Source: Bacteroides intestinalis
GTDB lineage: Bacteria > Bacteroidota > Bacteroidia > Bacteroidales > Bacteroidaceae
Length of the DNA: 64,000 nt
Assembly (NCBI RefSeq): GCF_902364365.1
Contig: NZ_CABJDN010000006.1
Span: forward strand, 404,902 to 468,901
Direction of reading: 5' to 3'
Shown here: positions 52,622-60,777 of the stretch, one piece after another
Numbering within the stretch: the first letter of the stretch is position 1
How the letters are laid out: each line of letters begins with the position of its first letter
The notes under the pieces: generated by a model
Seen by the model: only the letters and a program-made list of their open reading frames with translations
What the model was told of the DNA's origin: nothing
The model's database searches: none
Position numbers and translations under genes: made by a program

Positions 52622-53602
52622 ATGAGACGTTTTCACCTTTTGTTTCATTTCGTGCTGTCAGTTTCCCTGTGTTTTCTCGCAGCTTGTTCGGCCGACGTTT
52701 CTCTTCCTGTAGAAGAGGCTGTTCCGTTGGATTTGTGTGCCGGCGGGGATGCCCTGATTCAGACTTCCGTCACTCGTGCCGACAACCTGCCGGAAAAGGC
52801 TTTCGATGCCACCGTAATGCTTACCACGAGGCAAGGAGGCTATTCCGGGCTTACAGCGAAGTATGAGGGAAGTCATGGCGTAACAGTCGGTACGAATGGT
52901 AGCGTCTCCTGGAAATTGCAGAGCGGTGTGCAGCCGGTCTATCCCGAAACGGGTAGCTGGCTGTATGCTGTGGCAATTTCTCCGACAGGTGTTTCCGATA
53001 GTAGTGGCAATGTATCTTATACACTCACAGGCAAGGAAGATTTGCTGTATGCACCGGAAATACGTGGAAACAAGTGGGACGGTGACCGCTTTGCCGGGAA
53101 TACTAACGGCAGCTATGACAAGCCGTTGGAATTCTCACATCTGCTGACCCGCTTGCAGTTGAAGGCTTGCAAGAAGCAGACCGGTGGCTTGGCAGTGAAG
53201 ATTACTCGTGTGAAGGTAAACGAAGCGGAAAGTGCCGTGACATTGCCATTGGCAACGGGTGTTCCTGCATTCAGTGGCACGAAAGGTCTTTCGTTACTTC
53301 CCGGTGAGGGCGGTGCGGGCATAGATGTTCCGGCTAATGGCACTACCATTGCGTTGGGTGATCTGTTACTTCCTCCATTGACTACGGGCCATGTCTATAC
53401 ATTGGATGTGGAAACATCGACGGGGACTTACCAGAATATTCCGATCACTTTCTCCGGTGCCTCTAAGGATGGAATGTTTCAGGCGGGAGTTTCCCATGAA
53501 GTCACATTGAAGCTATCTGACAATGAGTTGGGTATCTTGTCTGTGAAAGTAACTCCTTGGGAACTGGTATCGGTAGATAATGATCTGGACTTAGTTCCAT
53601 AA
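52622..53602 (+). CDS. Fimbrillin-family lipoprotein 3
   Basis: A 326-residue precursor with lipobox LAAC (Cys22). SVTRADNLP contains the presumed Arg cleavage site. The body shows LEFSHLLTRLQLKACKK, the helical or strand element typical of Mfa proteins, and ends LGILSVKVTPWELVSVDNDLDLVP. It starts 19 bases after the previous stop. Two cysteines in the mature domain are unusual for the group and are not obviously paired. Confidence 0.85.
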   Translation: MRRFHLLFHFVLSVSLCFLAACSADVSLPVEEAVPLDLCAGGDALIQTSVTRADNLPEKAFDATVMLTTRQGGYSGLTAKYEGSHGVTVGTNGSVSWKLQSGVQPVYPETGSWLYAVAISPTGVSDSSGNVSYTLTGKEDLLYAPEIRGNKWDGDRFAGNTNGSYDKPLEFSHLLTRLQLKACKKQTGGLAVKITRVKVNEAESAVTLPLATGVPAFSGTKGLSLLPGEGGAGIDVPANGTTIALGDLLLPPLTTGHVYTLDVETSTGTYQNIPITFSGASKDGMFQAGVSHEVTLKLSDNELGILSVKVTPWELVSVDNDLDLVP

Positions 53603-53648
53603 TAGCATGAATAAACGAACTATTATGAATGATAAAAAGAAAATAATA

Positions 53649-54671
53649 ATGAAAACCAAACAACTGATGAATCTCGCCCTTATTTCCGGTCTGTTGCTGA
53701 CTGCCGGATGTGGCGATGATCAAAACACCGGAACTGCTGAAAACAACGACCCGGTGGAATTACGGATTTCTCCAAGAGTGACACTGACACGCGGGGTAGT
53801 AGATGGTGCTGCGTTCAGTAGTGGTGCTACTGTGGCGGTATATGCTACGGGAGATGATTATACGAGTGATAAAGGTAATAATTACGCAGTATATACGTAT
53901 GGTAGCGGTTGGAGCAATAGCGATACTAATAATAAAATATACCTGACGAATAAAGCGGCTACTATTTATGCTTATTATCCTACTGCTACTAAATATGATA
54001 ATACAGGTTTGACTATTCCTGTTACCCTCTTGGAAACCAGTGCGGAAATCGTTGCTACTGATAATGCAACAGATGGTACTCCCATAGCAGCCGCCACTGG
54101 TGAAGTGGATTGTATGTATGCAACGTCAGTTACAGGTGTTACAAATAAATCAAATCAAACTAAAGGTGTGGAACTGGTCATGAAGCATGCTCTTTCTATG
54201 GTAAGTTTTCGTGTTTACAAAGCTGCCGATTATGAAGGTGTAGGTAAGTTAACAAAGATTGTGCTGAAAGATGTAAATGCGACCGGTACTACTTTGAGCA
54301 AAGGTACTAATCCCAAAATGAATATTACGACTGGTGTAATTACAGAAGGTACTGCACAAGATGCAACCTATACGCGTACTATTAAAGATGGTTATACATT
54401 AGGAACTGCTGATAGCGGTGCCAGAAGATTCAGTATCATGGTGCTACCCATTTCTACTTCCATCGGTACTGGTAACATTCAAGCCGTCTTCACCATTGAT
54501 GGAGCTGATTATTCTGTGAATCTGACACCACCTTCCGATAATAGCGGTGCATGGCTTGCCGGAAAAAATCATCTCTATACAGTGAAATTAAGTGGTACGG
54601 AACTTTCCATAAGTACTATTACAGTAACGCAATGGGTTGATGTAGTCGGTGGCACTTTGGATATTAAGTAA
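53649..54671 (+). CDS. Fimbrillin-family lipoprotein 4
   Basis: Three in-frame ATGs are available (53607, 53625, 53649). I use 53649 (MKTKQLMNLALIS), which directly precedes a normal signal peptide with lipobox TAGC (Cys21) and gives 340 residues. VTLTRGVVDG contains the putative maturation Arg. ELVMKHALSMVSFRVYKAADY and the C-terminal ISTITVTQWVDVVGGTLDIK are typical Mfa elements. Codon composition is more AT-rich than in neighbouring pilin genes, suggesting a different recent history (visual impression, not measured). Confidence 0.85.
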   Translation: MKTKQLMNLALISGLLLTAGCGDDQNTGTAENNDPVELRISPRVTLTRGVVDGAAFSSGATVAVYATGDDYTSDKGNNYAVYTYGSGWSNSDTNNKIYLTNKAATIYAYYPTATKYDNTGLTIPVTLLETSAEIVATDNATDGTPIAAATGEVDCMYATSVTGVTNKSNQTKGVELVMKHALSMVSFRVYKAADYEGVGKLTKIVLKDVNATGTTLSKGTNPKMNITTGVITEGTAQDATYTRTIKDGYTLGTADSGARRFSIMVLPISTSIGTGNIQAVFTIDGADYSVNLTPPSDNSGAWLAGKNHLYTVKLSGTELSISTITVTQWVDVVGGTLDIK

Positions 54672-54692
54672 TTTATTAGTTCTATTTCATAT

Positions 54693-55769
54693 ATGAATAA
54701 ACTCTCAATCTTTTACCTGTTCGTCTTTTGCACCCTCCTGCTTGCAGGCGGGTGTACCGACGATGGTTGCCTGTCCGACACGGATACTCCTGTCTTTCTG
54801 CAACCCTCTTTCAGTACAGCCTCCAATGTCTCCGCCCGCTCCATCGTGAATGAAACGGGTACAACAACCGGACAGGTAAATAAAATAGGCGTTTACCTTA
54901 CCCGTACCGACGGTCATACCGCCTATGCCGATCCTGCTATGGTTTATACTACTTTTACCACCACAAATGGTACCACTTGGACCGGAGCAAAGAAACTCAA
55001 CCTCCGTACCGAACAGGCACGCCTCTATGCCTGGTATCCGGTTATTGGAACTGATGTTCCCACAGAATCCGGAACCACCCGGATCATACCTTTACTCTTA
55101 CCTGCCGCGCAAACTTTCGACGGCACAAGCGCCACTGCCTGTTCACAAATCGATTACCTCTACGGTTCAGCAAGCAATACTGCAGGCGATGCCACTGCCA
55201 TCACTGTAAGTGCAAATAATGCCTCCCCAACCGTCTATCTGCAACACGCCTTAGCACAACTTGTATTCACCATCGAATACAAAGCCGGACGCGTGCCCGA
55301 TAGCGAGTACGACTATGTGAAAAGTATCAGTCTTACCACCGGTACGGGCACAGCCGTTTTCCGTGCTGCAAATGCAGCCGGCACCTTGGCACTGAATGAC
55401 GGTACGATCACTCTTGCCACAACAGCCACCATCACTTTTACCGCAATTGCAGGAACTTCCCAACTTCCGGGTAATATCGGTGCCCCGAAACCGGTAGCTT
55501 ACGGATTGGTTGCCCCGAAAGCTAAAGACGAAACCAGTACCAACCCGATATCCCTGAACCTCGTATTAGGGCAAAAGTCTGCGTCAACCAACGACCGCAC
55601 CCTGACCGCCGCCAACGCCGCCCTGTTCAACGGTGAGTGGAAGAAAGGACATCGCTACACCTACAACTTGCAACTCGACAAGAATGACATCACCCTGAAA
55701 AGTGTTGAAATAAAAGCTTGGACAGAAAAGGACGGAGGCTCGCAGGACGTGCCGCCCGTTATAGAATAA
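54693..55769 (+). CDS. Fimbrillin-family lipoprotein 5
   Basis: A 358-residue precursor with lipobox AGGC (Cys21). SARSIVNETG has Arg in the region where other members carry the cleavage site, though the TRA pattern is altered. QHALAQLVFTIEYKAGRV matches the conserved core and LKSVEIKAWTEKDGGSQDV is the C-terminal strand. It is Thr-rich and C-rich in DNA (long runs of acc/gcc codons), unlike the AT-rich gene before it, so subunit genes in this operon seem to have diverged or been exchanged independently. Confidence 0.85.
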   Translation: MNKLSIFYLFVFCTLLLAGGCTDDGCLSDTDTPVFLQPSFSTASNVSARSIVNETGTTTGQVNKIGVYLTRTDGHTAYADPAMVYTTFTTTNGTTWTGAKKLNLRTEQARLYAWYPVIGTDVPTESGTTRIIPLLLPAAQTFDGTSATACSQIDYLYGSASNTAGDATAITVSANNASPTVYLQHALAQLVFTIEYKAGRVPDSEYDYVKSISLTTGTGTAVFRAANAAGTLALNDGTITLATTATITFTAIAGTSQLPGNIGAPKPVAYGLVAPKAKDETSTNPISLNLVLGQKSASTNDRTLTAANAALFNGEWKKGHRYTYNLQLDKNDITLKSVEIKAWTEKDGGSQDVPPVIE

Positions 55770-55793
55770 ACCGACGAAAGGAGAAACGAACCA

Positions 55794-56660
55794 ATGAAGA
55801 AACAGATTTTAAATATACTGCCCTATATCGCTTCCGGCTTCCTGTTACTGGCATCCGGTTGCACCGACGAGCAATCGGGTATTCCGGTAGCGTCAGGCAC
55901 TCCGCTCACCATTACTGCCGAGATCGGGACTTCCGCTTCCCCTTCATCTACAGATAGGTTGGGGGATGCTGCACCTGCCAATGACTACGATCTGAGTAAA
56001 TTCAGAACCGATGACCAGATCAATGTAACCTGTACACGTAACACTGCCCTGCTGGCATCCTCCGGATATACCCTGAATGCAGCCGGTAGTTGGAAAGCAC
56101 CCGCAGGTAGTGAATTGGGTTTTCTTCCTGCCGTGACGTATCGTGCTTCTTTCCCGGTCGGTTATGATGGCATCCAGGCAAGCCAGGAGAAGAAAGCGGA
56201 TTTCCTGAAAAGTAACTACCTCCGTACGCCCGAAGTTCCTGTTTCGGGTGCTGAAGTGAAATTTACAGGCACGAATGCCTTCAATCATGAAAATGCGAAA
56301 CTGACACTGAAGTTTACCGGTGTGAATACATTGCCTGTTTTCAGCCGGATGACCGTACAGGCAACCGGATTGCGGACAGGCAGCAGTACGGCTGCTGAAA
56401 GTATCAATATGCTGCGCCCTGTCGATTCCGAGTACATCTGGTGTGCAGTGATCTATCCGCAAGCCACGAATACGGACATTTCAATAACAATAACAGATAC
56501 GTATGGTCTCACCTATAAGGCTACTGTACAATGTGTCATGGCAAAGGGAACCAGCTATACATATACACTGAAACTGCAGAATAATATTCTTGTCCCGGTA
56601 GGTCAGGCCGAAATAAAGGACTGGACGGTATCAAGCAGACATAATGGGGACTTTGACTAA
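55794..56660 (+). CDS. Fimbrillin-family lipoprotein 6
   Basis: A 288-residue precursor with lipobox ASGC (Cys23) and a shorter mature domain than its neighbours. The TRA cleavage motif is replaced by STDRLGD, the weakest candidate site in the set. TAEIGTS, FRTDDQINVTC and AEIKDWTVSSRHNGDFD (C-terminal strand) resemble those of lipoprotein 7, so the two are probably a recent pair. It begins 24 bases after the previous stop. Confidence 0.8.
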   Translation: MKKQILNILPYIASGFLLLASGCTDEQSGIPVASGTPLTITAEIGTSASPSSTDRLGDAAPANDYDLSKFRTDDQINVTCTRNTALLASSGYTLNAAGSWKAPAGSELGFLPAVTYRASFPVGYDGIQASQEKKADFLKSNYLRTPEVPVSGAEVKFTGTNAFNHENAKLTLKFTGVNTLPVFSRMTVQATGLRTGSSTAAESINMLRPVDSEYIWCAVIYPQATNTDISITITDTYGLTYKATVQCVMAKGTSYTYTLKLQNNILVPVGQAEIKDWTVSSRHNGDFD

Positions 56661-56672
56661 TTAAAAGTAAGC

Positions 56673-57533
56673 ATGATGAATAAGACTCATATATATACTA
56701 ACTACACGGGTGTCCGGTCACAATTCCGGTTACTGCTGTTATTGATGGCGGGTATATTCGCATCGTGTACACAGGACGGTGCAGGCGTCGCTACGCCGTT
56801 GGAAGTATCTGCCGAAATCGGTAATCCCCAAACACGTGCGGACGACCCGCATCTATCGGATTATGATAAAAAGAAATTTGTGACCGATGATGTGATTAAA
56901 ATATCAAAAGGAGCAACCGACGTCAATTATAAACGGACGGCAGCCGGAGGTTGGACCCCGTCTGTGTCCACTACTCCGATGACTACAACGGGTAATGGGG
57001 AGACTTTTACAGCCACTTTTCCCAATGATTTTTCAAGTATACTGGCAGATCAAAGCACGCCTACTAAATTCTGGAAAAGCAATCGGCTGACTGCTACAGC
57101 CGCTGCCACCGGAAACCGTGTCAGTTTCAGTTTTGCACCGGCTGCCTGTAAAATTACGATTATTGTAAGTTTTCAGGTTGATAATAGTAGTGGAAGTGCT
57201 AAGGTTACCGGAAAGGGACTCTGTAGTGGAAATAAAACTACCGAGGAAACCATCACATTACTGAAAACCTCCGAAGCCGTGAGACGCCATACCTATTCAG
57301 GTATCTTTTCACCCGATGCTGCCACGTCCTATCTCATTTCGGTGACGGCAAGCCCCTTTGGGACCCGTACTTATCAGGAGAAAGGCAGTGGCTTGACCTT
57401 TCAGGCGGGATACGAATATCAATACACGTTTACCGGAACGAATGAGTTGAACCTTACCAGCGTAGTCGTGACGGAATTTCTTCCGGGTTTCAGTACTACT
57501 GATGGTGAAGAAGATGCCGGCAATGCAACCTGA
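56673..57533 (+). CDS. Fimbrillin-family lipoprotein 7
   Basis: A 286-residue precursor; the signal sequence is longer than usual (Cys32 in FASC) because of an N-terminal extension MMNKTHIYTNYTG. SAEIGNPQTRADDPHLSDYD contains a TRA site and a stretch shared with lipoprotein 6. It has KKKFVTDDVIKISKG where most members have a strand-turn, and ends LTSVVVTEFLPGFSTTDGE. No ORF follows within its frame; the next start is 28 bases downstream. Confidence 0.8.
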   Translation: MMNKTHIYTNYTGVRSQFRLLLLLMAGIFASCTQDGAGVATPLEVSAEIGNPQTRADDPHLSDYDKKKFVTDDVIKISKGATDVNYKRTAAGGWTPSVSTTPMTTTGNGETFTATFPNDFSSILADQSTPTKFWKSNRLTATAAATGNRVSFSFAPAACKITIIVSFQVDNSSGSAKVTGKGLCSGNKTTEETITLLKTSEAVRRHTYSGIFSPDAATSYLISVTASPFGTRTYQEKGSGLTFQAGYEYQYTFTGTNELNLTSVVVTEFLPGFSTTDGEEDAGNAT

Positions 57534-57561
57534 CCGGTGTAACAAAGTAGAACGAGAAAAA

Positions 57562-58530
57562 ATGATGAAAATGAAATATACAGATATCTTGTTGGCTTCC
57601 GTAGCAGCTCTCGTATTCTTGGGCTGTGACGGAGATGGTGTACCGGAACCGGGCACTGAGGGAAATGCTTTGCAATTACGTTCGGTGGAGTTGTCCGATC
57701 CTTCGGTCACTCGTGCGCTGGGAGCTGCCCAGTTGACTAAAATCGGTGTGTATGTCACCGATAATGGGCATGCAGCACTGTCAACGAATGCCCAATCCGT
57801 GTACGAATTGGCGAATGGAACATGGAGTTCAACTACTCCTCCCGATATAACAGTGACGAATACAGCTCCCCCCAATCGTTTATATGCCTTTGCTCCGTCG
57901 GATCTATCGGTCACAAATTCTTCCGTCGGCAATCATTCCGTACCTGTTCAGGTGGTAGCGGACAATTTCAATGCTTCCCAACAGGTAGATTACCTTTGTG
58001 CCACCCCGCTGACGGCTACGTTTGCTTCCCGTGCGGTTACCTTTACCATGAATCATGCTCTGGCAAAGGTTAGTTTCCGGGTGTCGAAGTCTGCCAATGT
58101 ACAGGAAACGCTGACTTTGAAGAAAATAGAACTGCTAAGTAGCACCAGCCGTTTGCAAATGGGTTCGAGTGGTACTATGAATCTGAGTTCTGGAACCCTG
58201 AACGGTCTGGCATCTACCAATTCCATCGCTTTGGAAGGATCGGTAGTGCTGAGTACCTTGCAAAAAGACCCTAATGTCAGTTCTTTGGTAGCTCCTATGA
58301 GTGCTGCTGAAACGCGCCTTTCATTCCGCCTTACGGTGGATGTCACCGAAGCTGACGGCAGTGTCACTCCCCGTTCTTTTGAAACGGCAGTTGTGAGTGC
58401 GGTGCAATGGAAAGCAGGCTATCATTATGTCTACGCCATTACGGTGGATAAGATGGGCGGCAGTCTGACCAATGTAAAGATTGACGCATGGAAGAGTGAT
58501 GCAAATCAGAATACGGGAATTGGAATATAA
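57562..58530 (+). CDS. Fimbrillin-family lipoprotein 8
   Basis: ATG at 57562, preceded by GAGAAAAA, gives 322 residues with lipobox FLGC (Cys22). Earlier starts overlap lipoprotein 7. SVTRALGAA is the probable maturation site. FTMNHALAKVSFRVSKSANV and the ending LTNVKIDAWKSDANQNTGIGI are the conserved core and donor-strand region. Mature-domain length is typical of stalk pilins in this group. Confidence 0.85.
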   Translation: MMKMKYTDILLASVAALVFLGCDGDGVPEPGTEGNALQLRSVELSDPSVTRALGAAQLTKIGVYVTDNGHAALSTNAQSVYELANGTWSSTTPPDITVTNTAPPNRLYAFAPSDLSVTNSSVGNHSVPVQVVADNFNASQQVDYLCATPLTATFASRAVTFTMNHALAKVSFRVSKSANVQETLTLKKIELLSSTSRLQMGSSGTMNLSSGTLNGLASTNSIALEGSVVLSTLQKDPNVSSLVAPMSAAETRLSFRLTVDVTEADGSVTPRSFETAVVSAVQWKAGYHYVYAITVDKMGGSLTNVKIDAWKSDANQNTGIGI

Positions 58531-58537
58531 GTTACTT

Positions 58538-59593
58538 ATGAGATATAAATTTTTAAATTTAGCTTCCCACTTTCCGGTATTTTCCGGCTTTGTTTTGGGA
58601 ATATTGCTGGCAGGATGCAATGCCGGTGATGCAGTGCTTCCGGATACTGCTCCCGATCCGGAGCCGGGGGAACCTGTGACATTGACATTCGATATGTATA
58701 GTGCCTCGGTGACACGTGCCGATGCTGCTTCTACATCAGAAGATATGGCAATCGGTAAGATATTCCGTATCTATGCCTTTCCGGCAGGAAGTACGAATCT
58801 GGGAACTCCGCTGGATAGTAAAAACTACACTGTCCAACCCAGTGAAGCAGATGCTTCAAAACCCGGCAAGGCTACAGGCAGTCTGACCCTGTATCGTGGA
58901 ACGTACGATCTTTATCTGGTATCTTACAATTCTTCTACCGAAGTGCCGGAGTTGGATAGCAGCGGAGCATTCACCGTAAGCAACGGAAAGGACTTCATGT
59001 ACACGAAGTTGGAAGGCATTGTGGTGCAACCGGATAAAACGGGAGACAATACCATGCTGGTGTCTCTGCCCAAACCTTTTACTCGCATGGGGGCACAGGT
59101 GATAACCACTGTGAAGGCAAGAAACTCCATGCAACCGGTGACTCCTACGGCGTTGGTTGTGAATTACATCAAGGTGAGCGGCCTGTACGGAAGTTATATC
59201 TATAAACTGAATAATACTTCCTGGGAGACGCCGACTGCTACTACTGTTGCCGATGCATCCTATTCTTTTGAAAAGTTCGATTCAAATAATACTTTGGATT
59301 ATGATGTTACCAAGGAACGCACCAGCGATCCCGGTGTACTATTGCCTGTAGGTGGAACGCAAAAGATGAAGTTTGATGTGAATCTGACAGTGAAATATAA
59401 AGATGGCAGTCTGACGAAAACCTCTACCGATTCCTATTTTGCCACTATTGAAAAAGCCTTGTTGCCGGGAATGACGTATCAGTTTGATTTCTCACTGACA
59501 TTTTACGGTGCAATTGTTCCTTCCGATCTTACGCTTGCCATTCGTGAATGGACAACGTCCAATCTGACCGGTGAGGATTTGGGAAAAGATTGA
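58538..59593 (+). CDS. Fimbrillin-family lipoprotein 9
   Basis: The start at 58538 (MRYKFLNLASHFPVFSG) gives 351 residues with lipobox LAGC (Cys27) and avoids overlap with lipoprotein 8. SVTRADAASTSEDM is the cleavage-site region. The body contains GTYDLYLVSYNSSTEVP, a pattern seen in larger minor fimbrillins, and ends LTLAIREWTTSNLTGEDLGKD. The stop overlaps an in-frame upstream start of the next gene, but the likely start of that gene is 20 bases downstream. Confidence 0.8.
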   Translation: MRYKFLNLASHFPVFSGFVLGILLAGCNAGDAVLPDTAPDPEPGEPVTLTFDMYSASVTRADAASTSEDMAIGKIFRIYAFPAGSTNLGTPLDSKNYTVQPSEADASKPGKATGSLTLYRGTYDLYLVSYNSSTEVPELDSSGAFTVSNGKDFMYTKLEGIVVQPDKTGDNTMLVSLPKPFTRMGAQVITTVKARNSMQPVTPTALVVNYIKVSGLYGSYIYKLNNTSWETPTATTVADASYSFEKFDSNNTLDYDVTKERTSDPGVLLPVGGTQKMKFDVNLTVKYKDGSLTKTSTDSYFATIEKALLPGMTYQFDFSLTFYGAIVPSDLTLAIREWTTSNLTGEDLGKD

Positions 59594-59613
59594 TCAAAAT
59601 ACAGTGTATGCTT

Positions 59614-60765
59614 ATGAATAAGATAATAACCCTTCTTTGTGTTGCTGCCATCTTCCTGTTTGTGGCTTGCGAATCTTCGGAACCAGTTGAGAATGAGAGT
59701 GGAGGACTCAGTATTTATTTGAGTCTGCCTCCGGCTTTGTCGGTAGATACCCGTGCCGGATCTATCGGTGGCGTTAGTATTAACGATGTATGGGTGGTGC
59801 AGTTCGATGCAGATGGAAAGATGTTGCATGCTGTATGTTATGACAGTACTAAGATTAGTAATTTTGGAACCAGCGGAGCACTTGTACAGGTAGAAACGGG
59901 TAATTTTTCGGATGTAAGCGGAACTTTCCGTATTATTGCAAATTTCGGTGAAAGCCAAAGTCAGTTGGTGGCTTTTTCCAAAAATACTAATGCTCAAAAA
60001 GTAGATTTGGAAGGCATCGTAATCAGCTATTCGAATTATAAAAGCCAGCAGAATTATCTGGTTTCGGATGACATAGAATTTAAAGGAACTGATACAAGTG
60101 GTAAAGCGGTTCTTCTGGCCGGTTTGAGCTATGCTTATAGCTGGATTGATGTAAAGTGGACGAATAAAGTGGCTTCTCCCGCACGATTCACCCTTCAATC
60201 TATAACGGCTTATAATCTACCTGAATCATTCGCTCTTGAAAGCCGTGCCGGAACAACTGTCGGTGCTTATCCGGCAGCAGATCAAATAACCAATACTTAT
60301 CCGGTTGATACTGACGCCACCGATAATGGTCTTAGTGTAAATGGTACCTATACTTTCTATATGCCCGAAAATCTTCGCGGAGTAGGTTGCGGCAAATCTT
60401 TCCAAGAGAAAAACCTCAATGCCTACGGTCCTAAAACCGATGGTAAGGCGCCTACATTGGGTAGTGACGGCAAACCGGAGGCGGGTGGTGACTTGTCGAA
60501 ATGCACCTATATTGATCTGCTCGGGTCGTACTGGTACAGTTATAATAGTGCTGATCCGACTGCCACAAGCCCTATCTCTGTCCGTTATCGTTTGTATCTG
60601 GGCGGCAATCTGGTGAATGATTACAATGTTCGCCGCGGCTACCACTATACAATTACTGTGCAGATCAGCGGCGCCAACAGTGGTGATGTGCGGGTAACCA
60701 TTACGAATGGTAATGTGGTGGTGTTCGATAAGGTGGAGACGATTGATAAAGTGGTGGATTTTTAA
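59614..60765 (+). CDS. Fimbrillin-family lipoprotein 10 (DUF4906-like minor pilin)
   Basis: ATG at 59614 (an ATG at 59608 is also possible) gives 383 residues with lipobox FVAC (Cys19). VDTRAGSIGG supplies a TRA site. NDVWVVQFDADGKMLHAV and YRLYLGGNLVNDYNVRRGYHYTITVQISG resemble the DUF4906 proteins that occur as minor pilins beside Mfa genes. It shares the RAYLGG-xxx-DFNL pattern with the next, larger gene, suggesting that these two lie at the pilus tip (inference). Confidence 0.8.
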   Translation: MNKIITLLCVAAIFLFVACESSEPVENESGGLSIYLSLPPALSVDTRAGSIGGVSINDVWVVQFDADGKMLHAVCYDSTKISNFGTSGALVQVETGNFSDVSGTFRIIANFGESQSQLVAFSKNTNAQKVDLEGIVISYSNYKSQQNYLVSDDIEFKGTDTSGKAVLLAGLSYAYSWIDVKWTNKVASPARFTLQSITAYNLPESFALESRAGTTVGAYPAADQITNTYPVDTDATDNGLSVNGTYTFYMPENLRGVGCGKSFQEKNLNAYGPKTDGKAPTLGSDGKPEAGGDLSKCTYIDLLGSYWYSYNSADPTATSPISVRYRLYLGGNLVNDYNVRRGYHYTITVQISGANSGDVRVTITNGNVVVFDKVETIDKVVDF

Positions 60766-60777
60766 AACCTGAATGAT